A stretch of 64,000 bases of DNA from Lachnospiraceae bacterium (GCA_910575555.1 CAJTFX010000016.1:52941-116940), one strand, 5' to 3'. Shown: positions 1-7,368, counted from the stretch's first letter. Notes: generated by a model from the sequence alone, not told the origin. A program made the numbers and translations.

Positions 1-323
1 TGAAAGGGTAGATTTCATAAGAGTTTTTCCATAGCTTTACCCATATAATCCGGCAGCAGATATATCGAAATAACTTCACCCCAGTCTTGAAACTGCTCAA
101 AACGGGATTTACAAAAACTGCTTGTTCCCACAATTTTGCAATTGTCAATACAAATCAATGTTTTCCAGTTTGGGTTATCTAAGGTTGACGACCAGCGGCC
201 CTTAGGAATCGAATCAAGATAGTCTTGAGGTATTATGCCCTTATATGCACATTTCCAACTTTCCTCATATATCTTGCTTATTGCTATTCTATTATCGGTA
301 GGTGTAATATATCGAATTTCCAT
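1..323 (-). pseudogene. GNAT N-acetyltransferase, frameshifted and cut by the window edge
   Basis: The N-terminal 100 residues match the GNAT acetyltransferase fold (transfer of an acetyl group from acetyl-CoA to an amine; substrate unknown): a start resembling MEIRYITPTDN, then a strand ending VISIYLLPDYMGK that leads into the acetyl-CoA loop. The reading frame stops at position 15. In the next frame the DNA continues GKGYGKTLMKSTLS, which is the expected acetyl-CoA-binding loop, so one base has been lost near position 28. The start at 323 is chosen because GAGGTGAG lies just upstream; an in-frame upstream extension has no ribosome site. Either a pseudogene or an assembly error; the remainder lies left of the window. 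Confidence 0.75.
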
Positions 324-349
324 TTTCTCACCTCTACAAACTGGAATTT

Positions 350-1111
350 TTATAACCAAACACCCCAATCGCCATAGTTAAATGTGCCGCTGCCATGACA
401 AAGTTTCCCATTTTCTTTCAGCGCCTCAAATGCTTTTCGCATACGGTTTAAAATTTCCGGCTGTATATCCAATGAATGATGTGCGGGAAACACTTTTTTT
501 ACTGGCAATGCAGAAATTTTTTTCAATGAAGCAAGATATGCTTCAGGGTCAGTAGAAGGATAGTATGCAAACAGTATATCTTTGTATACCAAATCGCCAG
601 TAAATAAGTATCCTTTGTCTTTTTCCCAAAAGCACAAATGCCCTGGTGAATGTCCAGGTGTATGCAACACTTCAATTTGCCGTCCGCCAATATCTATCAC
701 ATCATGGTCAGCTACAATTTTTGTTGGCATTCCTTGAAAAAGCTCGTAATCATATACATTGAAGTTATTTGGTAAATCACAACGGTCAATAACCATTTCC
801 CTGATTGTTTCCATCGACAGGGGAAATTTCCCGTTAAGCCAATCCAGTTCTTCCGCATGTGCATAAAAATCTGGAAAATATTGATGTCCGCCAATATGAT
901 CCCAATGAATGTGTGTCGCAACTGCCGTAATTGGCTTATTTGAGAATTTCATAACTTCATCGTATATGTTTGAAATACCAAGTCCTGTGTCAATGAGCAG
1001 ACTCCGCTCGCTTCCATTTAATAAATAGCAATGCGTTTCTTCCCAATGTCGATATTCACTGATAATATAAGTATTATCATCTATCTTATTTATTGTAAAC
1101 CAGTTATCCAT
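350..1111 (-). CDS. Metallo-beta-lactamase-fold hydrolase
   Basis: A cytoplasmic metallohydrolase of about 253 residues with no signal peptide. The family signature HIHWDHIGGH (HxHxDH) is at about residue 87, followed by HTPGHSPGH around 153, FTGDLV near 174 and a late AHH, which together supply the two-metal site. The family covers glyoxalase II, lactonase and thioesterase reactions, and the substrate cannot be read from sequence. The start at 1111 is preferred over 1120 because AAGGAG lies 10 bases upstream of the former and only one base from the latter. It is one of a row of small same-strand enzyme genes, each with its own ribosome site. Confidence 0.85.
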   Translation of the reverse strand: MDNWFTINKIDDNTYIISEYRHWEETHCYLLNGSERSLLIDTGLGISNIYDEVMKFSNKPITAVATHIHWDHIGGHQYFPDFYAHAEELDWLNGKFPLSMETIREMVIDRCDLPNNFNVYDYELFQGMPTKIVADHDVIDIGGRQIEVLHTPGHSPGHLCFWEKDKGYLFTGDLVYKDILFAYYPSTDPEAYLASLKKISALPVKKVFPAHHSLDIQPEILNRMRKAFEALKENGKLCHGSGTFNYGDWGVWL

Positions 1112-1186
1112 CGTCTGCATACTCCTTTCAAGTTCCGAATTATATTGATAATAGCTTTAAAACTGGAATTTAACTACTCTACGGTT

Positions 1187-1711
1187 CTACATTGATATGT
1201 GAAGTATTTCATAAATATCCATATCGTCAGTTTTCTCCGGTAAGCTTTTGAAAAAATAATATTCTGAACACTCCCATTTATCAGGATTGTATATTAATAC
1301 TCTGCCTACGAAATTACTGTAATTGGCGGAGAACTCTAATTCCTGCATTTTTGAACAAACCGGAATTGCTCTTTTGGCTTCCAAACAAAAATGCGCTGTG
1401 CCGAAATCATCTCTTATTTCACTTAATAGTTGGACACCTATATTTATCTTTTGCCAACCAAACGAATTTAGTATATTGTCATAAAATCCGTTCCAAATAA
1501 ACTTATTCATGCCTTTGGAATCACGCCATAAATACAAGGGAGCATATTCATTTCGGAGTGCAGAATGGTTATCTTTTACAGCGATAAGGTATGCTTTGAA
1601 AATTAAATCTTGAAAACCATCTGTTTTCCTCCCATTGTCGATTACACGTTTACGAATGATATTCATATCAAAATCATCTGGTAATTTTACTTTGTACTGC
1701 ATTGCAATCAT
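1187..1711 (-). CDS. DUF4865-like protein of unknown function
   Basis: A 174-residue soluble protein beginning MIAMQYKVKLPDDFDMNIIRKRV, behind GGAGG at 7 bases' spacing. The opening pattern and the middle part (YAPLYLWRDSKGMNKFIWNGFYDNI) resemble what I remember of family DUF4865, small proteins often found beside acetyltransferases and other detoxification-type genes in Firmicutes. The C-terminal half has the look of an alpha/beta-barrel dimer protein (ABM-like), but this is only an impression. No catalytic motif is visible. It lies between a metallo-hydrolase and a broken methyltransferase on the same strand. Confidence 0.6.
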   Translation of the reverse strand: MIAMQYKVKLPDDFDMNIIRKRVIDNGRKTDGFQDLIFKAYLIAVKDNHSALRNEYAPLYLWRDSKGMNKFIWNGFYDNILNSFGWQKINIGVQLLSEIRDDFGTAHFCLEAKRAIPVCSKMQELEFSANYSNFVGRVLIYNPDKWECSEYYFFKSLPEKTDDMDIYEILHISM

Positions 1712-1761
1712 TATACTTCCTCCTTGGTTCTTTCTATTTATCTCAATTTTACAACTGGAAG

Positions 1762-2502
1762 CTATATAGCCCTACCAATATAAAACACATATCCGTAATA
1801 CTGGCTATACTTTGAATAAAGCTCCGTTTCATATCGGTTTTGTGCCGCATACTCAATCATAGTCTAACAGCCTGTTAATTGCCGCTTCGCGTGGAATGAA
1901 ATAGTTGTTTGTCCAGCATTGTTCGGGTAACGTAAACGATGCAATAAACTGATAACCACATTTCTGCATAATCTCTATATTGTTACTAATACAATCCTGA
2001 CAACTCCCGGCATCAGACCAAAACTTCTCAACGACAGCAGGCTGCTCCTTTGTAAGCCAGGACGGACATGTTACAGCAACAAAGCCTCCTTTTTTGAGAA
2101 AGTCATGCCAGTGTGAAATTCCTTTTTCAAAACCAATATTGTCAATCGCGCCTTCCGACCAGATTAAGTCCAAAGATTTTTTTGAAATGGCAAATTCTCC
2201 ATAGAACCGGTGATACCCGTTACTCGATTTTCCAAATTATGGATTTGGGCATTTTCATTCAGCTTATCTATAAAATTAGAAAACATATCCAGACCAGTGA
2301 TAGTACCGGATAAATACTTTGCTAAGAGCAATGTCTGCCCTCCTGTTCCACAGCCTAAATCTGCAATCTTTGAGAATTGATTTAATGGCTTAAGAAATCC
2401 CAGAGCTTGTTCAACTGCTTCGGAACTTCCGGGATCTTGACGTTCCAGCCCAATATGCGTTTCAAGCAATAAATCCACCATAGATATGTGTTTAGTTTTC
2501 AA
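1762..2502 (-). pseudogene. SAM-dependent methyltransferase with two frameshifts
   Basis: Reading three frames together gives a complete class I methyltransferase of about 245 residues. The N-terminal part carries the SAM-binding motif ADLGCGTGGQT and the acidic GLDMFSNF. At about 2176-2182 a run of seven A (minus strand) breaks the frame: an eighth A would join FQKK to SLDLIWSEGAIDNIG. The second part stops at 1853, but another frame continues EYAAQNRYETELYSKYSQYYGYVFYIGRAI to a stop at 1762, matching the usual Tyr-rich C-terminus of this group. A TTG start at 2502 with GGAGG 7 bases upstream is likely; an ATG lies at 2481. Two independent lesions favour a true pseudogene, though the homopolymer one could be a sequencing error. 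Confidence 0.75.
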
Positions 2503-2532
2503 TTCTATTCCTCCCAATCTAAAAATTTGAAT

Positions 2533-3135
2533 TTACCCTATTGCCTTTTTCATCCAGATGTCTAAAAAGGCAAGTTGTTCATCTGTATGAAACCAATGTT
2601 CCCCATTTTCCATTACAGTAAGATGTGTATTGTGATTACTAATAAATTCATTTACTGTTTGACGAGATATGAGGTTATCATTTCCTGCATATAGAATTTC
2701 TGTGGGAACATTCCATGTTATAGGATTTTCCCTAACAAAGCATAAATATTTCCATGATAATGTTTCCCCAAAATCCGTAGGGATTTCTCCCTTCTCACGC
2801 AAATCCTTCTCTGATACATTTGCCCAACTCATCATGTCCAGTATAAGACGTTCCATGTCAAGTACAGGCGATATAAATAAAGCCTTTGCAATATCGCAAT
2901 CTTGCAATGTGTGCATTGCAAAATAAGCGCCTATACTGTTTGCAATCAAATAAATACAGTCGTATCTTTCGCGAACTTTGTCATAAACCGATTGAATTTG
3001 GTTTTGTACAATCCACGGAAAATAATCATTATAGTCTATACCGATAATATCGAAACCCAGACAATTCTTCTTGTACTGTTCAGCTTCTAAATAACTTCCA
3101 CCTTTTCCATGAATATATAAAATTATTCTTTTCAA
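2533..3135 (-). CDS. Alpha/beta-hydrolase
   Basis: A 200-residue cytoplasmic serine hydrolase. The N-terminal ILYIHGKGGS forms the oxyanion loop. The nucleophile elbow is IANSIGAY near residue 66, a variant of GxSxG with Asn in the first glycine position. The acid is probably the Asp of YAGNDNL and the base the His in GEHWFH. It is compact, with a short cap, like RBBP9/YdeN-type or small esterase-like hydrolases. The substrate is unknown. Translation probably starts at TTG (3133-3135) with AGAGGTG close upstream, since no ATG is well placed. Confidence 0.8.
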   Translation of the reverse strand: MKRIILYIHGKGGSYLEAEQYKKNCLGFDIIGIDYNDYFPWIVQNQIQSVYDKVRERYDCIYLIANSIGAYFAMHTLQDCDIAKALFISPVLDMERLILDMMSWANVSEKDLREKGEIPTDFGETLSWKYLCFVRENPITWNVPTEILYAGNDNLISRQTVNEFISNHNTHLTVMENGEHWFHTDEQLAFLDIWMKKAIG

Positions 3136-3181
3136 AATATCACCTCTACAAATCCCGGTTTGTTTGTTAGTCTACCATGTA

Positions 3182-3646
3182 TTAGCTGTTTAGAAGTTTT
3201 GTCAAATCCTCCACGGAAGCATCCATTTTCACAGAAACTTCTTCCATCGTCATACCAGTATCAAGGAAACGTTTTATCACCATTTTCATATCCTCGCCGA
3301 CCTCAATGATGTGGCCGTCTAAATCGTAGAACCGGATTACCCGCTGGCCCCAGCTATGTTCGATCACTTCTCCCAGGTATTCAATATCCGGGTATTCTTT
3401 CAGCTTGTTCAGGAACCCGTCAAAATCCTGTTCCTCAAAGACAATTTCCGCATTGTTAGCCTTTTTCAGGACGCGCTCTTTCGGCAGGCCGACCAGCCAG
3501 TCAAAATCCTGCTGCAATGCCAGGCCGCAGGTAAAGGCGATGTTCTTTCCGTAATCCTGAAACACCTCTAATCCAAACAGATCCTCATAAAATTTTCTTG
3601 CGGCGTTAATATCAGCCACAGATATAAGCATACATACGTATTTCAT
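3182..3646 (-). CDS. VOC-family (glyoxalase/bleomycin-resistance fold) protein
   Basis: A 154-residue protein with one vicinal-oxygen-chelate domain in residues 1-115 (start MKYVCMLISVADINAARKFYEDLFGLEV, end FYDLDGHIIEVGEDM) and an extra C-terminal helical segment of about 35 residues containing a HTH-like stretch (MTMEEVSVKMDASVEDL). VOC proteins act as metal-dependent lyases, dioxygenases or drug-binding proteins. The Glu of IIEVGE is the usual metal ligand, but the first ligand His is not evident. It has an AAAGGAG ribosome site and a promoter of its own about 100 bases upstream. Confidence 0.8.
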   Translation of the reverse strand: MKYVCMLISVADINAARKFYEDLFGLEVFQDYGKNIAFTCGLALQQDFDWLVGLPKERVLKKANNAEIVFEEQDFDGFLNKLKEYPDIEYLGEVIEHSWGQRVIRFYDLDGHIIEVGEDMKMVIKRFLDTGMTMEEVSVKMDASVEDLTKLLNS

Positions 3647-3749
3647 GCAAATACTCCTTTCAAACTGTGGTTTCCCATTTTCATATAAGTTGATTGATTA
3701 TTTATTCAAATCCAACCGAATTGACACTGGTCTTCACGGTTGAATATTT

Positions 3750-3758
3750 ATTATACCA
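3750..3758 (-). promoter_or_regulatory. Extended -10 promoter for the VOC gene
   Basis: On the minus strand TGG-TATAAT occurs about 100 bases upstream of the VOC start. TG one base before a perfect TATAAT is the extended -10 element, which compensates for the lack of a good -35 box here. The resulting 5' leader would be about 95 bases. It lies just beyond the stop codon of the SLOG gene, so the VOC gene can be expressed independently. Confidence 0.5.
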
Positions 3759-3783
3759 TAGAGCAGCCTGTACCTCCACTTTT

Positions 3784-4299
3784 TCATTTCCGGTTTTGTC
3801 CAAGATTTATCCTGCTTTTGTCCAAGTTTAACCCTACGGGTATTTCCCGCAGTTCTTTCCGAAATTGGTGCGCAAAACGAATCGTCTTAACTGTACCGCC
3901 TTTTTCCCGACCGTCATACACTGCAATTACACGGTCTGAATGTTCCACCATGTAACGGTTGCGTTTGGCATAGACATTGGGCCTGTATTCATCCTGAATT
4001 ACGATAACCTCTGCACAGGCATCCAGAAGGGCGTTTGTATGTTCCTTCTGGCACAGACTGTCCATCCGTTTCCAGTATGGAAGCACCGCAATCAACCGCA
4101 GCTCAGGGAAATCCTTTTGCAGAATCACTACAACTTCCGCAAAGTATTGGTCTGCACCATTGGCAAATCCGGTCATAAATCCGGTATAACCATCCGAAAC
4201 CGCCTTTACAATTTCACGCCGCAAAGCATATTTTACCGCGTCTATCTGTTCATCCGGTATATCTCTGTGTCCTGTGACACAACAGGTCTTTTCTTCCAT
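3784..4299 (-). CDS. SLOG-family (YpsA/DUF1273-like) protein
   Basis: A 171-residue protein of the SLOG/LOG Rossmann superfamily (nucleotide or nucleotide-derivative binding; YpsA is a known member). Visible hallmarks are the opening CCVTGHRDIPD, the glycine-rich GFMTGFANGADQYFAEV near residue 42, and a late GGT in DGREKGGTVKT. The start is fixed by CGGAGGAACCTA just before ATG. The gene is divergent from an XRE-type regulator, with both promoters in the same 145-base gap, which suggests local control. SLOG proteins occur both as housekeeping factors and as sensors in defence systems. No effector domain is fused here, so a defence role is not supported. Confidence 0.75.
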   Translation of the reverse strand: MEEKTCCVTGHRDIPDEQIDAVKYALRREIVKAVSDGYTGFMTGFANGADQYFAEVVVILQKDFPELRLIAVLPYWKRMDSLCQKEHTNALLDACAEVIVIQDEYRPNVYAKRNRYMVEHSDRVIAVYDGREKGGTVKTIRFAHQFRKELREIPVGLNLDKSRINLGQNRK

Positions 4300-4341
4300 T
4301 AGGTTCCTCCGTTTAATAGATTTAATTTTGTATCTATCATC

Positions 4342-4370
4342 ATTATAATAGCTTTATTTTTTCAAGTCAA
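4342..4370 (-). promoter_or_regulatory. Sigma-A promoter of the SLOG gene
   Basis: Minus-strand TTGACT (4365-4370), a 17-base spacer and TATAAT (4342-4347), about 45 bases before the start codon. This is a near-consensus promoter. The divergent regulator promoter begins only about 20 bases away, so one bound repressor could cover both. Confidence 0.8.
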
Positions 4371-4390
4371 CGCAAATACCCTTTTTCTAT

Positions 4391-4421
4391 TTGCGAATAG
4401 AAGTAATGTATGAGGTACAAT
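4391..4421 (+). promoter_or_regulatory. Probable promoter of the XRE regulator gene
   Basis: TTGCGA (4391-4396) and TACAAT (4416-4421) are separated by 19 bases, a longer spacer than ideal. The site lies 27 bases before the regulator's ATG and back to back with the SLOG promoter. Confidence 0.4.
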
Positions 4422-4447
4422 CTATTACAGAGTAGGAGGTGGGTCTG

Positions 4448-4762
4448 ATGTATGAAGAATTCGTCCCGGAACGGCTGGCAAAGCTGAGATTACAAAAAGG
4501 TGTATCTGCACGCGATATGTCATTGTCGTTGGGGCAGGCAAACAACTACATCAATAACATTGAAAACAAAAAATCACTTCCTGCCATGCAGTCCTTCTTC
4601 TATATCTGTGAATATCTTGGCGTAACACCAAAGGAATTCTTTGATGAAGAAAATCTTTATCCAGAAACCCTGCAGGAATTTATTGCAGAAGCAAAGAAAC
4701 TGGATCCAAAATTAATGGCATATATCCTCGGCATTATGAAAGAACTGAACAGCAAAAAGTAA
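4448..4762 (+). CDS. XRE-family helix-turn-helix regulator
   Basis: A 104-residue DNA-binding protein. The helix-turn-helix occupies residues 6-62 (RLAKLRLQKGVSARDMSLSL, then NNYINNIENKKSLPAMQSFF), followed by a short helical C-terminal segment (EFIAEAKKLDPKLMAYILGIMKELN) that probably dimerises. The start at 4448 is chosen because AGGAGG lies 7 bases upstream; the GTG at 4439 overlaps that ribosome site. It probably controls itself and the divergent SLOG gene. It is the only plus-strand gene in the first 44 kb, at the junction between the small-enzyme region and the mobile element. Confidence 0.85.
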   Translation: MYEEFVPERLAKLRLQKGVSARDMSLSLGQANNYINNIENKKSLPAMQSFFYICEYLGVTPKEFFDEENLYPETLQEFIAEAKKLDPKLMAYILGIMKELNSKK

Positions 4763-4933
4763 AGTGGTCACACGGATTGGCTGCTTTTTTCTTATTATCT
4801 CCTCTGTGTTCCTAAATCCATCCTCAGAACATTCTATATTCATACTTTTTTCCCTGTCAGAGCCACTCCCCCCCCTAATTCAAATACATTCTTTTCCATA
4901 ATGTCTGTTACAGCCTGAAATATGACAAAAAAT
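4763..4933. other. Convergent intergenic gap
   Basis: The gap between the plus-strand regulator and the minus-strand signal peptidase. It contains T-rich runs at 4784-4798 and an eight-C tract near 4869-4876, but no convincing hairpin terminator or gene. It is a possible boundary between cargo and the conserved transfer-element module. Confidence 0.4.
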
Positions 4934-5332
4934 TTATGGCCAAATCAGTTTCGCCATAATATCCTCTTCCCTCACAAAAGGTTCTTCCCAGTATCTGGAG
5001 TCCAGTGAATGCCCTGCATTGTCTCCAAGAACATAATAACAGTTCTCCGGTACTGCCACACTGATTCCATTGTGCTCTATTTGTTCATTTTTTACCGCTG
5101 CAATCCGCTTGACCAGCAGCTTCCCGTCATGATGAAAAATAATAATATCACCTGTTTCAAGTTTGGAATAAATCCGGACTCCAACAATATAACTGTCTTT
5201 TTTCAATGTCGGTTCCATAGACTCCGTAGGTACATAACCCAACAAAAATATCATCCTAAATAAAATCAATGTAATGATCATAATGAGAAACGGAATTATC
5301 CATTTCCATGTGCTCTTTTTCAGTCTACTCAT
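4934..5332 (-). CDS. Signal peptidase I carried by the mobile element
   Basis: A 132-residue membrane-bound S26 serine peptidase that removes signal peptides from exported proteins. One N-terminal membrane helix (about residues 10-32) is followed by SMEPTL carrying the catalytic serine, a LLVKRIAAV stretch carrying the catalytic lysine, and the conserved GDNAGHSLDSR box. It is short for the family, as in other small Gram-positive enzymes. The start at 5332 has GGAGG six bases upstream; the longer upstream reading is out of context because it overlaps the sigma-factor gene. It is the last gene of the zinc-finger/sigma/peptidase operon, after an internal terminator. Likely clients are the element's own exported proteins (the 1500-residue surface protein and the 183-residue membrane protein), but this is inference. 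Confidence 0.85.
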   Translation of the reverse strand: MSRLKKSTWKWIIPFLIMIITLILFRMIFLLGYVPTESMEPTLKKDSYIVGVRIYSKLETGDIIIFHHDGKLLVKRIAAVKNEQIEHNGISVAVPENCYYVLGDNAGHSLDSRYWEEPFVREEDIMAKLIWP

Positions 5333-5349
5333 AATTTGCCTCCAAAAAT

Positions 5350-5395
5350 AAAAAAAAGCGGGATGCTGTAAACCAATCAAGGCTATCCGCATCCC
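5350..5395 (-). terminator. Intrinsic terminator between the sigma-factor and signal-peptidase genes
   Basis: On the minus strand GGGATGC (5389-5395) pairs with GCATCCC (5360-5366) across a 22-base loop and is followed by GC and a run of eight T. It lies after the sigma gene and only about 10 bases before the ribosome site of the peptidase gene, so it would reduce peptidase expression unless read through. Confidence 0.7.
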
Positions 5396-5409
5396 ATATG
5401 ATCTGCCCG

Positions 5410-5967
5410 TCACCCCTCCAGATGATAGGCATCTGCAAGCTGCACAAACTCCGGCCGGCTCTTCAGGAACTTCCGTGCTTTGGATACCCAAGCACAAACC
5501 AGTTTTGCTGAAGCATTCATTTTTACTCCAATTTCACTGCTTGTATATCCTTTTGACATCATGCAGATGGCGTCTATGCCTTTACTGGTGGAAGGCGGTG
5601 CCTCGGCCTTTGCCTGTTCGAGTATACGATTGATGTCCATACGAAAATCCGATAGTTCCTCCGGAGTTTCCTGTTCTGCTGCAATATATGGGGTCACATC
5701 GGAGAGAATCTCCTTCGCCTGTCTTCGGGTAGCATAAACCATGGCATCACAGATCTCATGCCAGATCAGCCGATAGGCATAGGTGGAAAACGTGCCGCCC
5801 TTGTCAGTTGCAGCAGCTTTGCATAGGCCAATGCTTCCAATCTGAAAAAGATCTTCGTAGGAATACATACCCACCTGATAAGGGGGCTGCAGCTTATCCT
5901 GAATCACTCTATGTATCAGACCGATATTTTTTGCAACCTTCTCCTGTTCTTTTCCTGTTAATATCAT
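5410..5967 (-). CDS. Sigma-70-family factor of the mobile element
   Basis: A 185-residue protein with sigma region 2 in residues 8-90: YEDLFQIGSIGLCKAA (core binding) and GGTFSTYAYRLIWHEICDAM (-10 recognition). A C-terminal helix-turn-helix (SKGYTSSEIGVKMNASAKLVCAWVSKARKFL) resembles region 4. It would direct RNA polymerase to a subset of promoters. The start overlaps the zinc-finger gene stop by 4 bases (ATGA), which indicates translational coupling. The operon promoter is an ordinary sigma-A one with a structured leader, so this factor is probably induced and then drives other element genes. Its target sequence is unknown. Confidence 0.8.
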   Translation of the reverse strand: MILTGKEQEKVAKNIGLIHRVIQDKLQPPYQVGMYSYEDLFQIGSIGLCKAAATDKGGTFSTYAYRLIWHEICDAMVYATRRQAKEILSDVTPYIAAEQETPEELSDFRMDINRILEQAKAEAPPSTSKGIDAICMMSKGYTSSEIGVKMNASAKLVCAWVSKARKFLKSRPEFVQLADAYHLEG

Positions 5968-6437
5968 GAGGCTGCCACGCCCCCTTCTAATGCTCGAAAT
6001 CGGTATCTGTTCTTTCCGGATTTACGGCGCTCCATCAGCTTGCGGCTCTCTTCAATAACCTGTTTGCAGTAATATTCCCCCAGATGGCCAATATGTGCCT
6101 CCGATAAAGGAGCACAAATTAAGTCTGCCAGCCACTGATAAGCATCCTGTTTGCTCATCATCCCAGACTGGTGCAGCTGGTCAAAATAGTGATGTGCGGT
6201 CCGCCTGAGGGTGCGAAGTTCATGATTGGCCAGGCTTCCCACTGGGATATTGGTTCCAGCATGGACTCGTACATAAGCGTCACATTCCGGATAACGGCCG
6301 CATACATAGAGCATTGTTTTTTTACTGTTATCATGATAAATCCCATCCGCACTCCGATAAATAACCGGACTGCCACAATAAGGGCAACGCATAGAACCTG
6401 CCTGAAATCCCTTTCTTTTCTTTTTTTGTTTTTTCAT
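5964..6437 (-). CDS. Zinc-finger-containing protein (DUF3268-like)
   Basis: A 157-residue basic protein. After a Lys/Arg-rich start (MKKQKKKRKG), residues 17-47 hold a zinc ribbon CPYCGSP...VCGRYPECDAYV (CxxC plus CxxxxxC). A helical region with several His follows (LRRTAHHYFDQLH), then a C-terminal basic part. This fits the domain I know as DUF3268, a zinc-finger domain of phages and mobile elements, perhaps nucleic-acid binding. The start is fixed by GGAGG 8 bases upstream. It is the first gene of the three-gene operon and follows a structured leader RNA and terminator hairpin. Its coupling to the sigma factor suggests a regulatory partner role. Confidence 0.7.
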   Translation of the reverse strand: MKKQKKKRKGFQAGSMRCPYCGSPVIYRSADGIYHDNSKKTMLYVCGRYPECDAYVRVHAGTNIPVGSLANHELRTLRRTAHHYFDQLHQSGMMSKQDAYQWLADLICAPLSEAHIGHLGEYYCKQVIEESRKLMERRKSGKNRYRFRALEGGVAAS

Positions 6438-6455
6438 CGTCTTAACCTCCGTTTG

Positions 6456-6570
6456 GATAAAAGAAAAAGCCGGAAGGTCTGCAAAAAAGCATACAGAGCC
6501 AAAGCACTGGAATTTCAATGTCTCATCCAGCAAATTGACTCTGTAAGTATTTAAGCAGCCTTCCGGCTTT
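6456..6570 (-). terminator. Large nested hairpin with T-run in the leader of the zinc-finger operon
   Basis: On the minus strand the arm at 6555-6570 pairs with 6466-6482 (16 pairs with one bulge). Inside it 6539-6545 pairs with 6492-6498, and a smaller CTGG/CCAG pair closes the tip. The stem is followed by TTTTTCTTTT and then, about 10 bases later, the GGAGG ribosome site of the zinc-finger gene. This is the layout of a transcription attenuator whose state decides whether the sigma operon is read. Confidence 0.75.
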
Positions 6571-6581
6571 AATATTCAAAT

Positions 6582-6694
6582 GACTTGCGTTGTTATGGAT
6601 CCGCTCAATGCGCAGAATCCGTAACGGTTCCCTAATTCCCTTGAATCAGGTCTGACGCTATACCACAAACGTACCGAGAGCCTGAACGCAAGTC
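6582..6694 (-). ncRNA. Structured leader RNA, candidate riboswitch-like element (DUF3268-motif-like)
   Basis: The transcript of the operon promoter folds into a closed domain: ten bases at 6685-6694 pair perfectly with 6582-6591. Inside, 6617-6625 pairs with 6592-6600 (nine pairs, one G-U) with a 16-base loop. CAGG at 6681-6684 can pair with 6647-6650 around further structure. The domain lies between the promoter and the attenuator hairpin, as in a riboswitch. From memory, comparative genomics has described a candidate RNA named the DUF3268 motif upstream of this very gene family; I cannot confirm the match without an Rfam covariance-model search. The ligand or trigger is unknown. Confidence 0.6.
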
Positions 6695-6708
6695 CCTGCC
6701 ACGGTTAT

Positions 6709-6737
6709 AGTATAGCAAATTAAAATCTGCATGTCAA
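6709..6737 (-). promoter_or_regulatory. Consensus promoter of the zinc-finger/sigma/signal-peptidase operon
   Basis: Minus strand: TTGACA (6732-6737), a 17-base spacer and TATACT (6709-6714). Transcription should begin near 6702, immediately before the structured leader. The strength of the promoter implies that control is exerted mainly after initiation, by the leader. Confidence 0.85.
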
Positions 6738-6738
6738 G

Positions 6739-6788
6739 CCTTATAGGAATATTTATTTTAATTTTTTATTCAAATTATTCCTATAAGG
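6739..6788. repeat. 13-base perfect inverted repeat next to the sigma-operon promoter
   Basis: CCTTATAGGAATA (6739-6751) and its exact complement (6776-6788) are separated by 24 A/T-only or nearly A/T-only bases. The inner arm ends one base from the -35 box. There is no T-run, so it is not a terminator for the upstream gene. It is more likely a binding site for a dimeric or looping regulator. Confidence 0.55.
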
Positions 6789-6819
6789 ATTTCTCGTGTG
6801 TTCCGAAATCAGTCTGAGA

Positions 6820-7368
6820 CTAATCCTCTCCATATTCATCCTCGTACTCAACATCGCTTTCACTGCGTTTTTTCATCACCTGCATGACGACTAAACTGCC
6901 GACAGCCAAAACCATGCCGCCTGCAAATAGTACGAGATGAAGTACCGGGATGCCTGCAACTGTGCCCTTTGTATCTTGCCCGCTATTTGAACCATTGCTT
7001 TTCTGGTTCTCACTGCTCTCATTTTGCATCTCCTCTGTTGTGGCAGGGACTTGCGTTGCTTGTGGAGCAGATACAGAGGAATTCATACAGGTCAGCACAT
7101 AGGATTTGCTGCCGCCCAGTTCCATTCTCAGGACACCGTCTTCGCCAACTGCTATGGTTCCAGGGTACATCCCGGAATCCGTTTTCAGCTGAAATTCTAC
7201 TCCAGCCCAGTCTGCACCGAGCTGAATTTCCAGTTTCTCAGGTTCTATGACCTGCATTTCCGTTCCATCCGTTCCCTGCGGCTCCGCATAGATCGGTGTG
7301 GCCGGAATGCAGAGGATACAGATGAGAGAAAGGACTGTCAGAATTCCTTTTAACAATTTTACTTTCAT
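6820..7368 (-). CDS. Exported, C-terminally membrane-anchored protein of unknown function
   Basis: A protein of 182 residues. An N-terminal signal peptide (KVKLLKGILTVLSLICILC, cleavage probably after YAEP) is followed by a small extracellular beta-type region (residues 35-95), a Ser/Asn/Gln-rich linker (100-135), one membrane helix (VLHLVLFAGGMVLAVGSLVVM) and an acidic cytoplasmic tail after KKRSESD. No sortase motif is seen. The start at 7368 is chosen for its 8-base spacing to GGAGG. It lies between the Fic gene and the sigma operon and is preceded by a terminator. I do not recognise the family; comparable anchored proteins are common in conjugative elements of this group. Confidence 0.7.
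   Translation of the reverse strand: MKVKLLKGILTVLSLICILCIPATPIYAEPQGTDGTEMQVIEPEKLEIQLGADWAGVEFQLKTDSGMYPGTIAVGEDGVLRMELGGSKSYVLTCMNSSVSAPQATQVPATTEEMQNESSENQKSNGSNSGQDTKGTVAGIPVLHLVLFAGGMVLAVGSLVVMQVMKKRSESDVEYEDEYGED

Noticed and set aside
1..3700. Integron-like cassette array of small enzyme genes
   Set aside because: Genes have their own promoters or ribosome sites, spacing is irregular, and no attC-type palindromes were found; recurring AACTGGAA near some gene ends is too short to support it.
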